DNA from: Microbacterium ginsengisoli
GTDB taxonomy: Bacteria; Actinomycetota; Actinomycetes; Actinomycetales; Microbacteriaceae
Reading direction: 5' to 3'
Length of the DNA: 64,000 nt
Assembly: GCF_000956535.1 (NCBI RefSeq)
Contig: NZ_JYIY01000079.1
Span: forward strand, 1-64,000
Shown: in pieces, positions 39,405-48,876 of the stretch
Numbering within the stretch: the first letter of the stretch is position 1
How the letters are laid out: every line of letters begins with the position of its first letter
Position numbers and translations under genes: made by a program
The notes under the pieces: generated by a model
What the model saw: only the letters and a program-made list of their open reading frames with translations
Told to the model about the DNA's origin: nothing
The model's database searches: none

Positions 39405-40388
39405 CTACGTCTGACAGCCCGGACACCAGTACAGCTTGCGCGCGCCCATCTCCTCCAGCACCACCGAGGTTCCGCAGCGCCGGCACGGGAGCCCGGTGCG
39501 GTGGTACACCCAGTGCCGGTCGTCGCGGTTCGCGAGCGCCAGCCGGTAGGCCTCGGGATCGAGGTCGTCCATGGTCATCATCTGGCCGGTCTCGACCCCC
39601 ACCCGCAGCAGCCGCACCCAGTCGCGCCAGATCTCGCGCACCGTCTCCTCGGGCACGTCGCGACCGGGGGTGTGCGGGTCGAGGCGGGCACGGAAGAGCA
39701 GCTCGGCCCGATACACGTTGCCGATGCCGCTGACGATGGACTGGTCCATGAGCAGCAGACCGATGGGCGTCGGCTTGCGGCGCACGGCCGCGACGAAGCG
39801 CTCCTCGCCCTCGTGCACGTCGTCGACGAGCGGGTCCGGTCCCAGCTTCGCGATCACCTGCGCGACCTCGTCGGCGGAGAGCACCTCGCAGGCCGTCGGA
39901 CCACGCAGATCGGCGCAGGTGACGTCGGTCAGCAGCCGCAGGCGCACCTGCCCGACCACCGGCGGCGGCCATTCGTCCTCCCCCGCCAGGCCCGTGGTCT
40001 GCTCGGACATCCGCACCCGGCTGCGCCGCGGCGCTCCGATCGACGTGAGGGAGTTCTCGCCCGCGGCATCCAGGATCTGCTCGTCGGTGCCCCGCTGGTT
40101 CGTCTGACCCATGCGTCCGTTCGCTGAGGCGATCGTCGCGTCGACGCTGATCTGACCCGCGAAGTCCCACGCGCCGTACATGCCCAGATGCACCCGCAGC
40201 CATACCGCGTCGTCGAACTCGAGGAACATCTGCTTCCCGACGGCCCGCACACGGGTCGCGAACCGTCCGTCGAGCAGCGCGGCGCCTTCGGCGAAACGGC
40301 CCTGGGGGCTGGATGCCGCCACCCGCCGGCCGACCACGTTCACCGCGAACTGCCGGGCGATGCGATGGACGGAGTGTCCTTCGGGCAT
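39405..40388 (-). CDS. Fpg/Nei-family DNA glycosylase (Nei2-like)
   Basis: This 327-residue base-excision repair enzyme starts MPEGHSVHR, with P2 as the imino nucleophile and E3 as acid, the Nei rather than Fpg signature. The helix-two-turn-helix region contains QSIVSGIGNVYRAELLF, and the C-terminal zinc finger is CRRCG plus CPGCQT. It removes oxidised pyrimidines and acts as an AP lyase. It precedes the PaiB-like gene by 10 bp. Confidence 0.93.
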   Translation of the reverse strand: MPEGHSVHRIARQFAVNVVGRRVAASSPQGRFAEGAALLDGRFATRVRAVGKQMFLEFDDAVWLRVHLGMYGAWDFAGQISVDATIASANGRMGQTNQRGTDEQILDAAGENSLTSIGAPRRSRVRMSEQTTGLAGEDEWPPPVVGQVRLRLLTDVTCADLRGPTACEVLSADEVAQVIAKLGPDPLVDDVHEGEERFVAAVRRKPTPIGLLLMDQSIVSGIGNVYRAELLFRARLDPHTPGRDVPEETVREIWRDWVRLLRVGVETGQMMTMDDLDPEAYRLALANRDDRHWVYHRTGLPCRRCGTSVVLEEMGARKLYWCPGCQT

Positions 40389-40395
40389 CGGCCGA

Positions 40396-40941
40396 TCAGC
40401 CCGCTTCCGGGTCGAACGAGCTCGACGCGTCGGCGACGACGTCGGCGACGCCCTGGCCCGCGCGGGGATCGGGCAGCAGCGACCCGTCGCGCTCGAAGTC
40501 GGCGATCTGCGCGATGCGGCGCACGTGGCGCTCCTCGCCCGAGAACGGCGTCGCGATGAACGTGTCGATGAGCGAGACGACCTCGTCGTAGGTGTGCTGA
40601 CGTGCACCGATCGAGATCACGTTCGCATCGTTGTGCTCGCGCGCGAGCTCGGCGGTCGCGGTGTTCCACACGAGGGCGGCACGGATGCCGGCGACCTTGT
40701 TCGCAGCGATCTGCTCGCCGTTGCCGGACCCGCCGAACACGATGCCGAGCGTGTCGACGCCCGCCGCCTGGTCACGCACGACCGCCTGTGCCGCACGGAT
40801 GCAGAACGCCGGGTAGTCGTCGACCGGGTCGTAGCTGATCGGTCCGTGGTCGACGACGTCGTGGCCGGCGTCGCGGAGGTGCTGCTGAAGCTGGACGGAG
40901 AAGTCGAGGCCGGCGTGGTCGGTCGCGATGTGGATGCGCAT
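40396..40941 (-). CDS. rpiB: Ribose-5-phosphate isomerase B
   Basis: This 181-residue enzyme interconverts ribulose-5-phosphate and ribose-5-phosphate in the pentose phosphate pathway. RpiB marks are IHIATDHAGLDF, DYPAFCIRAAQAV, GIVFGGSGNGEQIAANKV and EHNDANVISIGARQH. The C-terminal tail is longer than in the roughly 150-residue family minimum, as in other Actinobacteria. Confidence 0.95.
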   Translation of the reverse strand: MRIHIATDHAGLDFSVQLQQHLRDAGHDVVDHGPISYDPVDDYPAFCIRAAQAVVRDQAAGVDTLGIVFGGSGNGEQIAANKVAGIRAALVWNTATAELAREHNDANVISIGARQHTYDEVVSLIDTFIATPFSGEERHVRRIAQIADFERDGSLLPDPRAGQGVADVVADASSSFDPEAG

Positions 40942-40951
40942 GAGGACGATC

Positions 40952-42139
40952 CTAGGGAGCGATGCCCGCCGCGGCGGGCTTGAATCCGGCGCGGACGTTC
41001 TCGCAGCACGCCGGACGGCACACGTCGAACCAGGGGCCGAGATCGGTGCGGTGCGGGCGGTCGGCGGCGGCAGTGCCCTCGAGACGCTCGACCACCAGGT
41101 CGACGAGTCCCGCGACGTAGGCCGGATCGACACCCGGCGTGCGGGTGCGCACCGCGCGCAGGCCCGCCGCGGCCGCGGCATCCAGAGCCTCGGTGTCGAG
41201 GTCCCACTTGACCTCCATGTGATCGCTCACGAAGCCGAGCGGCACGATCGCGACGGCCTCCACCCCCTGCGCGGGCAGCGACTCGATCACATCGCACACG
41301 TCGGGCTCGAGCCACGGCTGGGTGGGCGGTCCGGAACGCGACTGGAAGACGAGCTCCCACCTGACGGCCTGTGCCGACGGGATCGCGTGTGCGACATCTG
41401 CCATGACGACCTCGGCCACCGCGCGATGCTGCGCCGCGTACGCGCCACCCTCGCCGAAGTCGACGTCGCGCGGACCCGAACGCTCGGCATCCGCGGTCGG
41501 CACGGAGTGGGTCGAGAAGAGCACCCGGATCTTCTCGGGGGCAACCCCGTCGGCGAGGAAGCCCGCGATCGCCTCCCGCACCCCATCGACGAACGGTGCG
41601 ACGAAGCCGGGGTGGTCGAAGAACTGGCGCACCTTGTCGATCGTCACAGTGCCCGCGAGGCCGGTCTCGGTGAGCACGCGCGCGAAATCCTCGCGGTACT
41701 GACGGCAGCTCGAGAACGAGCTGTATGCGCTCGTCGCCACCGCGATGAGCGTCGTGTGGCCGGCCTCGGCGGCAGCGGTGACAGCGTCATCGAGATACGG
41801 CGTCCAGTTGCGGTTGCCCCAGTAGACCGGCAGGCGGATGCCGCGCGCGGCGAGCTCCGCCTCGAGCGCCGCCTTCAACGCGCGGTTCTGCGCATTGATC
41901 GGACTGATGCCATCGAAGTGCCGGTAGTGATGAGCGACCTCTTCCAGCCTCTCGTCGGGGATGCCGCGTCCGCGCGTGACGTTGCGCAGGAACGGAATGA
42001 CGTCGTCCTGGCCCTCGGGCCCGCCGAATCCCGCGAGCAGGATCCCGTCATAGGCCACCGGCTCCTCGATGTGGGCGGCGCCGCCGCCGGCGGCGGCGGA
42101 GGCGAAGGGCACGGATGTCTCGTCGGAGGTGATGCTCAC
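40952..42139 (-). CDS. hemH: Ferrochelatase (coproporphyrin type) with likely [2Fe-2S] site
   Basis: This 395-residue enzyme inserts iron into the porphyrin, in Actinobacteria at the coproporphyrin III stage. Family marks are ILLAGFGGPEG, HYRHFDGISPINAQN and LFSTHSVP. Four cysteines, C145 (SSCRQYRE) and C374, C378, C379 (CRPACCEN) at the C-terminus, match the spacing of actinobacterial ferrochelatases that bind a [2Fe-2S] cluster. It starts at a GTG with GAGGA upstream. No other haem gene is near. Confidence 0.95.
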   Translation of the reverse strand: MSITSDETSVPFASAAAGGGAAHIEEPVAYDGILLAGFGGPEGQDDVIPFLRNVTRGRGIPDERLEEVAHHYRHFDGISPINAQNRALKAALEAELAARGIRLPVYWGNRNWTPYLDDAVTAAAEAGHTTLIAVATSAYSSFSSCRQYREDFARVLTETGLAGTVTIDKVRQFFDHPGFVAPFVDGVREAIAGFLADGVAPEKIRVLFSTHSVPTADAERSGPRDVDFGEGGAYAAQHRAVAEVVMADVAHAIPSAQAVRWELVFQSRSGPPTQPWLEPDVCDVIESLPAQGVEAVAIVPLGFVSDHMEVKWDLDTEALDAAAAAGLRAVRTRTPGVDPAYVAGLVDLVVERLEGTAAADRPHRTDLGPWFDVCRPACCENVRAGFKPAAAGIAP

Positions 42140-42270
42140 GCGTCCATCCTCGCACCGCCATCCCGGTCATCGCTCGGTCCGCGTCAGTGCCGCGGCGTAG
42201 GGTGGAGGGGTTGTCGCCGGCGCCACCCGCGTCAGGAGCGACGTCCCCCTCGACCCACGGGAGAACCGAC

Positions 42271-44814
42271 GTGCCTGGAGAGAACCTCACCCGCATCGAA
42301 GCGCAGGAGCGCCGCGCGATCGTCGACACCACCGCCTACGCGGTCGTGCTCGACCTGACCACCGGGCCGGAGGTGTTCCGCTCGACGACGACCGTCACGT
42401 TCACGGCCACGGCCGGGGCATCCACCTTCATCGACCTCATCGCCCGCACGGTGCACTCGGTCACCCTCAACGGACGCGCGCTCGACGCCGCGACCGTGTT
42501 CGCTGACTCGCGCATCCAGCTCGACGGGCTCGAGGCCGAGAACACCCTCGTCGTCGATGCCGACGCGCTCTACACCAACACCGGCGAGGGACTGCATCGC
42601 TTCGTCGACCCCGTCGACGGCGAGGTGTACCTGTACTCCCAGTTCGAGGTGCCCGACTCGCGCCGCGTGTTCGCGGCGTTCGAGCAGCCCGACCTCAAGG
42701 CGACGTTCCAGTTCACCGTCACCGCGCCGGCGGCGTGGAAGGTCATCTCGAACTCCCCCACCCCCGAGCCGGTCGTCGACGGCGACGCCGCCACCTGGAC
42801 GTTCGAGCCGACCCCGCGCATCTCCTCCTACATCACGGCGCTCATCGCGGGACCGTACGAGTCGACGTTCTCCGAGCTGACGAGCGCCTCCGGCCGCGTC
42901 ATCCCGCTCGGCGTGTACGCCCGTAAGAGCCTGTGGGGATTCCTCGACGCCGACTACGTCTTCGAGAAGACCCGTCAGGGCTTCGCGTACTACGAGGAGA
43001 AGTTCGGCGTCCCCTACCCGTTCGCGAAGTACGACCAGCTGTTCGTGCCGGAGTTCAACGCGGGCGCGATGGAGAACGCGGGCGCGGTGACGTTCACCGA
43101 GACCTACGTCTTCCGCTCCAAGGTGACCGATGCCATCAAGGAGCGTCGCGTCGTGACGATCCTGCACGAGCTCGCCCACATGTGGTTCGGCGACCTCGTG
43201 ACGATGAAGTGGTGGAACGACCTCTGGCTGAACGAGTCGTTCGCCGAGTGGGCCTCGACGATCGCGACCGCCGAGGCCACCGAGTGGACCGAGGCCTGGA
43301 CCACGTTCAACGCCATGGAGAAGACCTGGGCCTACCGTCAGGACCAGCTGCCCTCGACCCACCCCGTGTTCGCCGAGATCACGGACCTCGAGGACGTGCA
43401 GGTCAACTTCGACGGGATCACGTACGCCAAGGGCGGCTCGGTGCTCAAGCAGCTCGCCGCCTGGGTGGGCATCGATGCGTTCTTCGCGGGCGTCGGCGCG
43501 TACTTCCGGAAGCACCAGTGGTCGAACACGGAGCTGCGCGACCTGCTGGTCGAGCTCGAGGCCACCAGCGGCCGCGAGCTGACCGAATGGTCGAAGAAGT
43601 GGCTGGAGACCGCGGGCGTGAACACCCTCAGTCCCGTCATCGAGGAGGACGAGTCGGGAGTGATCACCCGCTTCGCGATCGCGCAGACCGCCCCCGCCGA
43701 CTACCCGACCATCCGCCCCCACCGTCTGGGTGTGGGCTTCTACCAGCACAAGGGCGGCGCCCTCGTGCGCGTGCACCACGTCGAGCTCGACGTGGACGGC
43801 GACCTCACCGAGGTGCCCCAGCTCGCCGGTCGCGCGCGCCCCGACCTCGTGCTGCTCAACGACGAGGACCTCGCCTACGCGAAGATCCGCCTCGACGAGC
43901 GCTCGCTGAAGACCGCGATCGCCCACCTCGCCGACATCAGCGACCCGCTCGCCCGCTCCCTCGTGTGGGGCGCGGCCTGGGACCAGACGCGCGACGCGGA
44001 GGCCGCGGCATCCGACTACGTCGACCTCGTGCTCGGCAACATCGGCACCGAGACGGAGTCGACCACGATCCGCACGACGCTGGCGCAGCTGCTGCTCGCG
44101 GCGACCGCGTACGTCGCCCCCGCGACCCGTGAGGCCACCCGCGTGCGGGTCGCCGACACGCTGTGGGAGCTCGCGCAGGGCGCTGCCGCCGGCAGCGACA
44201 GCCAGCTGCAGTTCACCACCGCGTTCGCCTCCGCCGCGGCCACCCGCACCCAGCACGAGACCGTGCGGGCGCTGCGCGACGGCGTGATCGCGCTCGACGG
44301 CCTCGAGATCGATGCGGACCTCTCGTGGGCCCTCCTCGTCTCGCTCGCCGCGGGTGGGCTGGTCACCGCGGCCGACATCGACGACGCACTCGCCGCGGAC
44401 AACACCGCAAAGGGTGCCGAGCTCGCCGCACAGGCCAAGGCGGCACTGCCCGACGCGGCGTCGAAGCAGCTCGCGTGGGACTCGCTCGTCGGCAAGGCCG
44501 ACCTTCCGAACACGATCGTGCGCTCCGCCGCGCTCGGCTTCGTGCACCCGGCGGGTCGCGACCTGCTCGACGAGTTCGTCGCGCCCTACTTCGAGAACCT
44601 GCTGCCGATCTGGGGCTCGCGCACCTACAAGATCGCCGAGTACCTCATCGCGGGCCTCTACCCGGCGCCGCTCGCGAACGCCGCGCTGCGCGACGCGACG
44701 CAGGCCTGGCTCACGGCGAACGCCGACGCGCCCGCGGCGCTGCGCCGCCTCGTGAACGAGAACCTCGCGGGTGTCGAGCGGGCGCTGCGCGTGCAGGCAC
44801 GCGACGCGGAGTGA
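42271..44814 (+). CDS. pepN: Aminopeptidase N
   Basis: This 847-residue M1 zinc aminopeptidase removes N-terminal residues from peptides. GAMEN (about 265-269, substrate amine) and HELAHMWFGD (from about 299, HExxH) with the third ligand E 18 residues later in NESFAEW are all intact. An ERAP1-like helical domain fills the C-terminal half. The GTG at 42271 was chosen for the GGGAGA site six bases upstream. A TAGGGT box (42198-42203) gives a roughly 60-nt leader. Confidence 0.96.
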   Translation: MPGENLTRIEAQERRAIVDTTAYAVVLDLTTGPEVFRSTTTVTFTATAGASTFIDLIARTVHSVTLNGRALDAATVFADSRIQLDGLEAENTLVVDADALYTNTGEGLHRFVDPVDGEVYLYSQFEVPDSRRVFAAFEQPDLKATFQFTVTAPAAWKVISNSPTPEPVVDGDAATWTFEPTPRISSYITALIAGPYESTFSELTSASGRVIPLGVYARKSLWGFLDADYVFEKTRQGFAYYEEKFGVPYPFAKYDQLFVPEFNAGAMENAGAVTFTETYVFRSKVTDAIKERRVVTILHELAHMWFGDLVTMKWWNDLWLNESFAEWASTIATAEATEWTEAWTTFNAMEKTWAYRQDQLPSTHPVFAEITDLEDVQVNFDGITYAKGGSVLKQLAAWVGIDAFFAGVGAYFRKHQWSNTELRDLLVELEATSGRELTEWSKKWLETAGVNTLSPVIEEDESGVITRFAIAQTAPADYPTIRPHRLGVGFYQHKGGALVRVHHVELDVDGDLTEVPQLAGRARPDLVLLNDEDLAYAKIRLDERSLKTAIAHLADISDPLARSLVWGAAWDQTRDAEAAASDYVDLVLGNIGTETESTTIRTTLAQLLLAATAYVAPATREATRVRVADTLWELAQGAAAGSDSQLQFTTAFASAAATRTQHETVRALRDGVIALDGLEIDADLSWALLVSLAAGGLVTAADIDDALAADNTAKGAELAAQAKAALPDAASKQLAWDSLVGKADLPNTIVRSAALGFVHPAGRDLLDEFVAPYFENLLPIWGSRTYKIAEYLIAGLYPAPLANAALRDATQAWLTANADAPAALRRLVNENLAGVERALRVQARDAE

Positions 44815-44822
44815 TCTGACAG

Positions 44823-44863
44823 ACGGATGCCCCGACCCACCCAGGTGCGGCCGGGGCATCCGT
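44823..44863 (+). terminator. Hairpin terminator after pepN
   Basis: A 12-bp stem (ACGGATGCCCCG at 44823-44834 with its complement at 44852-44863) follows the pepN stop. The stem itself contains the GGATGCC motif. The next gene's -10 starts three bases later. Confidence 0.7.
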
Positions 44864-44866
44864 CGT

Positions 44867-44872
44867 TAGGCT
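44867..44872 (+). promoter_or_regulatory. Leaderless promoter -10 (TAGGCT) for the MscS-type gene
   Basis: TAGGCT ends seven bases before the ATG at 44880. Confidence 0.55.
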
Positions 44873-44879
44873 GGACCTG

Positions 44880-46064
44880 ATGTGGAATCTCGCCGACACT
44901 CCGGCCGCTGAGGGCGGCATCGACTGGGCGGGGCTGGGCACCGCCATCGTGACCTGGCTGATCGCCGCAGGCTGGAACCTGCTCGCCGTCGTCATCGTCG
45001 TGGTCGTCTCGATCGTGGTGGTGTGGGTGCTGCGACGGCTGATCCGCCGGATCGTCACGCGCATCGTCAACGGCGCGAAGGAGAAGGCGCACGTCGACGA
45101 CACCCAGGCCCTCGACAGATCGCCGCTCGCGGCCGTGAGGCTCGTGCAGCGCACCCGCACACTCGGGTCGATCCTGTCGAACATCGTGAACGTCACGGTC
45201 GTGATCGTCGCCGCGCTGCTGATCGTCAACATCCTCGCGCCGACGGCCCTCGGGTCGCTCACCCTGCTGACCGCGGCACTCGGTGCCGGCCTCGGTTTCG
45301 GCGCCCAGAACATCGTCAAGGACGTGCTCAACGGCATCTTCCTCGTCGCCGAGGATCAGGTGGGCATCGGCGACGTCGTCGACCTCGGGCTGGCGACCGG
45401 AGTCGTCGAGTACGTGAGCGTGCGCATCACCCACGTGCGCGACGTGAACGGCACCCTCTGGTACGTGCGCAACGGCGAGATCACGCGCATCGGCAACATG
45501 TCGCAGGGCTGGTCCCGCGTGATCATCGACCTGGCCGTCCCTGTCGACGCCGACGTCGCGGAGGTCGAGAAGCACATGCTCGAGGCGGCCCGCGCGCTCG
45601 CGAAGGATCCGAAGTGGCGCACCCGCATCATCGAGCAGCCGGAGATCTGGGGTCTCGAGTCGATCACCGGCGACGCACTCGTCATCCGGCTCGTCATGAA
45701 GACGCGGTCGAACGCGAAGGACGACGTCGCGCGCGAGCTAAGGATGCGCCTCAAGCGCGCGGTCGACGAGATGGGCATCCGACTCCCGCAGCTCAACTCG
45801 ATCATGCTGTCGGGGCTCGAAGGCGCCGGTCGTGTGCGCGGCGCCAACCCTCCCCGCACGCGGCCGAATCCGGTGGTCGAGCGACCGGTCTGGAAGGCGA
45901 AGCGCACGGCCGCCGAGGCATCCGATGAGGCACCGGAACCGAAGGGTCCGATCACGAAGCCGTCCCCGACGGATCCCGCGACACGGCGCCCCGCCGAGAA
46001 GAAGCCGCGCACGCGCCCCGCTCCGAAGGACGAGAGCACGGGCGAGAAGGACGAGACACCATGA
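44880..46064 (+). CDS. Mechanosensitive channel of the MscS family
   Basis: This 394-residue membrane protein has hydrophobic helices at about 20-55 and 95-150 and the MscS pore and beta domain: ALGAGLGFGAQNIVKDVLNGIF, then VGIGDVVDLG. The last 75 residues are Pro/Lys/Glu-rich and likely disordered in the cytoplasm. It should open under hypo-osmotic stress. Its stop overlaps the globin start by 4 bp. Confidence 0.94.
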   Translation: MWNLADTPAAEGGIDWAGLGTAIVTWLIAAGWNLLAVVIVVVVSIVVVWVLRRLIRRIVTRIVNGAKEKAHVDDTQALDRSPLAAVRLVQRTRTLGSILSNIVNVTVVIVAALLIVNILAPTALGSLTLLTAALGAGLGFGAQNIVKDVLNGIFLVAEDQVGIGDVVDLGLATGVVEYVSVRITHVRDVNGTLWYVRNGEITRIGNMSQGWSRVIIDLAVPVDADVAEVEKHMLEAARALAKDPKWRTRIIEQPEIWGLESITGDALVIRLVMKTRSNAKDDVARELRMRLKRAVDEMGIRLPQLNSIMLSGLEGAGRVRGANPPRTRPNPVVERPVWKAKRTAAEASDEAPEPKGPITKPSPTDPATRRPAEKKPRTRPAPKDESTGEKDETP

Positions 46065-46486
46065 GCGAGCCCTCCCCCGACGCCCCGTCCCTGTACGAGC
46101 AGATGGGCGGACGACCGGCGTTCGCCCGGCTCGTCGACACGTTCTACCGCGGCGTCGCCGAGGACGACGTGCTGCGGCCGATGTACCCCGAGGAGGATCT
46201 GGAGCCCGCCAAGGAGCGTCTGCTGCTGTTCCTCGAGCAGTACTGGGGCGGACCCTCGACCTACAGCGAGCAGCGCGGGCACCCCCGCCTGCGGATGCGG
46301 CACATGCCGTTCCACGTGAACGCGGACGCCCGCGACCGGTGGCTGGCCCACATGCGCGACGGCGTCGACGATCTCGACCTGCCGCCCCTGCTCGAGGCCA
46401 CACTGTGGGACTATCTCCAACGGGCCGCGTTCGCGATGGTGAACACGTTCGAGCCTACCCCCGGAGCACCGACGAAGGAGTCGTGA
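46061..46486 (+). CDS. glbO: Group II truncated haemoglobin
   Basis: This 141-residue globin matches actinobacterial trHbO: SLYEQMGGRPAFARLVDTFY at the start, YWGGPSTYSEQRGHPRLRMRHMPF in the middle (proximal His in RHMPF, Tyr and Trp of the distal site), and a C-terminal LWDYLQRAAFAMVN. It binds O2 or NO; the physiological role is uncertain. It is coupled to the channel gene before it and to the FAD dehydrogenase after it. Confidence 0.95.
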   Translation: MSEPSPDAPSLYEQMGGRPAFARLVDTFYRGVAEDDVLRPMYPEEDLEPAKERLLLFLEQYWGGPSTYSEQRGHPRLRMRHMPFHVNADARDRWLAHMRDGVDDLDLPPLLEATLWDYLQRAAFAMVNTFEPTPGAPTKES

Positions 46487-48153
46487 TGACCGCACCCGTG
46501 ACCCCCTCTGCCGATGTCCTCGTGATCGGATGGGGGCTCGCGGGACTCGTCGCCACCGCCGAAGCGGTGCGACGCGGGAAGCGGGTGGTGATCGTCGACC
46601 AGGAGCCGCGCACGAACCTCGGCGGTCAGGCGTGGTGGTCGTTCGGCGGCCTGTTCCTCGTCGACTCGCCCGAACAGCGACGGCTGGGCATCCGCGACAG
46701 TCTGGACCTCGCCCGACAGGACTGGTTCGCCACGGCGGGCTTCGACCGCGACGACGACGCGTGGCCCCGGCGATGGGCGGAGGCCTACCTCGACTTCGCC
46801 GCCGGCGAGAAGCGCGCGTGGCTGCACGATCTCGGCGTGCGCATCTTCCCCGTGGTCGGCTGGGCGGAGCGGGGCGGCTACACGGCGCTCGGCCCGGGCA
46901 ATTCCGTGCCCCGCTTCCACATCACGTGGGGCACGGGACCCGGCGTCGTCGCCCCGTTCGAGCGCGCGGTGCTCGCCGCCGAGGCGGACGGGCTGGTGAC
47001 GATCCTTTCCCGCCGCCGCGTCGCCGAGCTGATCACCGAGTCGGGTGCGGTGGTCGGAGCGCGGGGTGACATCCTCACCGATTCGGATGCCGCGCGCGGC
47101 GTCGCCTCGACCCGCGAGGTCGCGGGCGCGTTCGAGGTGCGGGCGACGGCGACGATCGTGTCGTCCGGCGGCATCGGCGGCAATCACGACGCGGTGCGTC
47201 GCATGTGGCCCGACCGGCTCGGTACGCCGCCGTCGACGATGGTGACGGGCGTGCCCGCCTACGTCGACGGACGAATGATCGACACGGCCGGAGCCGCGGG
47301 GGCGCGCCTCATCAACCGCGACCGCATGTGGCACTACGTGGAGGGCATCCAGAACTGGAACCCGATCTGGCCGGGCCACGGCATCCGCATCCTGCCCGGT
47401 CCCTCGTCGATCTGGCTCGACGCGACCGGTCACCGGCTCCCCACGCCGCTCTTCCCGGGCTTCGACACGCTCGGCACGCTCGCTCACCTGCGCACGACCG
47501 GCCACGATCACTCCTGGTTCGTGCTCTCCCAGAAGATCATCGAGAAGGAATTCACGCTCTCGGGGAGCGAGCAGAACCCCGATCTGACGGGCAAGGACAT
47601 CGGGCTGCTCGTGCGGTCGCGCCTCGGCAAGGGCGCCGCCGCACCCGTGCAGGCCTTCCTCGACCACGGCGCCGACTTCGTGGTGCGCGACACCCTCGAC
47701 GACCTGCTGGCCGGCATGCGGGCCCTGCCCGGCGGCGACGCGCTGGATGCCGAGGCCGCACGCGCGGAGGTCATCGCGCGCGACCGCGAGCTGGCGAACC
47801 CGTTCACGAAGGACGCGCAGGTCGCGATGCTGCGCTCTGCGCGGTCGTTCCGCGGCGACCGGCTCATCCGCACCGCCACGCCGCACCCGATCCTCGATCC
47901 CCGGTCGGGTCCGCTCATCGCCGTGAAGCTGCACGTGCTCACCCGCAAGTCCCTCGGTGGCATCGAGACCGATCTCGACTCGCGCGCCCTGGGCGCGGAC
48001 GGGACGCCGATCCCGGGCCTCTACGCCGCGGGTGAAGCTGCGGGGTTCGGCGGCGGCGGTGTGCACGGGTACCGTGCGCTCGAGGGCACGTTCGTCGGTG
48101 GATGCCTCTTCTCGGGGCGTGCCGCGGGGCGGGCGGCATCCCGCGCGGTGTGA
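46486..48153 (+). CDS. FAD-binding dehydrogenase (ketosteroid-dehydrogenase-like)
   Basis: This 555-residue flavoprotein opens with the nucleotide-binding motif DVLVIGWGLAGLVATAEAVRRG and ends with GLYAAGEAAGFGGGGVHGYRALEGT, as in FAD_binding_2 proteins related to 3-ketosteroid dehydrogenase and fumarate reductase. The sequence GGQAWWSFGGLFLVDSPEQRR fits the COG3573 group, whose substrate is unknown. The ATG overlaps the globin stop by one base and has GAAGGAG upstream. Confidence 0.9.
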   Translation: MTAPVTPSADVLVIGWGLAGLVATAEAVRRGKRVVIVDQEPRTNLGGQAWWSFGGLFLVDSPEQRRLGIRDSLDLARQDWFATAGFDRDDDAWPRRWAEAYLDFAAGEKRAWLHDLGVRIFPVVGWAERGGYTALGPGNSVPRFHITWGTGPGVVAPFERAVLAAEADGLVTILSRRRVAELITESGAVVGARGDILTDSDAARGVASTREVAGAFEVRATATIVSSGGIGGNHDAVRRMWPDRLGTPPSTMVTGVPAYVDGRMIDTAGAAGARLINRDRMWHYVEGIQNWNPIWPGHGIRILPGPSSIWLDATGHRLPTPLFPGFDTLGTLAHLRTTGHDHSWFVLSQKIIEKEFTLSGSEQNPDLTGKDIGLLVRSRLGKGAAAPVQAFLDHGADFVVRDTLDDLLAGMRALPGGDALDAEAARAEVIARDRELANPFTKDAQVAMLRSARSFRGDRLIRTATPHPILDPRSGPLIAVKLHVLTRKSLGGIETDLDSRALGADGTPIPGLYAAGEAAGFGGGGVHGYRALEGTFVGGCLFSGRAAGRAASRAV

Positions 48154-48160
48154 CGAGCCG

Positions 48161-48829
48161 TCAGCTACCGGTGCGGCGCACGGCGGTCATCGACGGCCGC
48201 CGCGGAACCCGCAGCAGCACGTGCCCGCGCGTCAGGCTCACCCGGCGCCAGCCGTCCGCCTCGAACACCACCGCCTGTTCGTCGCCCCCGATGAAACCGA
48301 GGGCGAAGGCCGCGAAGGCGACGCCCCGCGGCATTCCGTCGAGTTCGGCGTCGCCGACCGACCAGATCGTCGCGCGGGTCGAGCGTACGACGTCCTCCCC
48401 CGGGTTCTGGGGCAGCGCCTCGGCGACGGCGGTCATCCCGCCCTGGGCGATGCGCGCGACCGTTGACGCAGACACGGATGCGACCCGCTCCCACCCGCCC
48501 TGGGGCGGCGCGATGCCCGCCCACGCGGCGCGCACGGCGGACGCGGGCAGTGAGACCTCGGTGTCGACGGATGCCGCGGCGAGCCCGGTCGCCTCGACCA
48601 CCAAGTCACACTCCAACTCGGCGTCCACCGGGAGGATGCGCAGGGCCAGCACCGTCGGGGCCGCGTCGAGCAGGGTGCGCGGTGCCAGCACCGCCGTCGA
48701 CATCACGAGGCGTCCCCCGGCAGCCTGCAGACGCACGGCCGCGTCGGTGTCGAGGGTCGCCGCGCGACGCGCGAAGGTGAGGGCGTCCGCCGCGGCATGG
48801 GCGTCCGGGAAGACGAGGCGGGGAGACAT
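48161..48829 (-). CDS. Hypothetical protein
   Basis: This 222-residue soluble protein is Ala/Val-rich with no recognised domain. It starts PRLVFPDAHAAADALTFARRAATLD and contains PRGVAFAAFALGFIGGDEQAVVFEADGWRRV late. The start is the ATG at 48829, seven bases from a TAGTTT box that overlaps the -10 of the divergent thioesterase. It is probably a conserved actinobacterial protein. Confidence 0.7.
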   Translation of the reverse strand: MSPRLVFPDAHAAADALTFARRAATLDTDAAVRLQAAGGRLVMSTAVLAPRTLLDAAPTVLALRILPVDAELECDLVVEATGLAAASVDTEVSLPASAVRAAWAGIAPPQGGWERVASVSASTVARIAQGGMTAVAEALPQNPGEDVVRSTRATIWSVGDAELDGMPRGVAFAAFALGFIGGDEQAVVFEADGWRRVSLTRGHVLLRVPRRPSMTAVRRTGS

Positions 48830-48835
48830 CCGCTC

Positions 48836-48842
48836 TAAACTA
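48836..48842. promoter_or_regulatory. Overlapping divergent -10 boxes (TAAACT / TAGTTT)
   Basis: TAAACT on the plus strand (48836-48841, for the thioesterase) and TAGTTT on the minus strand (48842-48837, seven bases before the ATG at 48829) share five base pairs. RNA polymerase could occupy only one at a time. Confidence 0.5.
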
Positions 48843-48876
48843 CCAAGCGGCCCGCGGAGGCCTCGGGAGGAGCGGC

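Noticed and set aside
44015-44820. Extra plus-strand frame overlapping the pepN 3' end
   Set aside because: Arg/Ala-rich shift-frame of pepN with no ribosome site.
42232-44859. Long open frame on the strand opposite pepN
   Set aside because: Mirrors the pepN codons and has no protein-like sequence.
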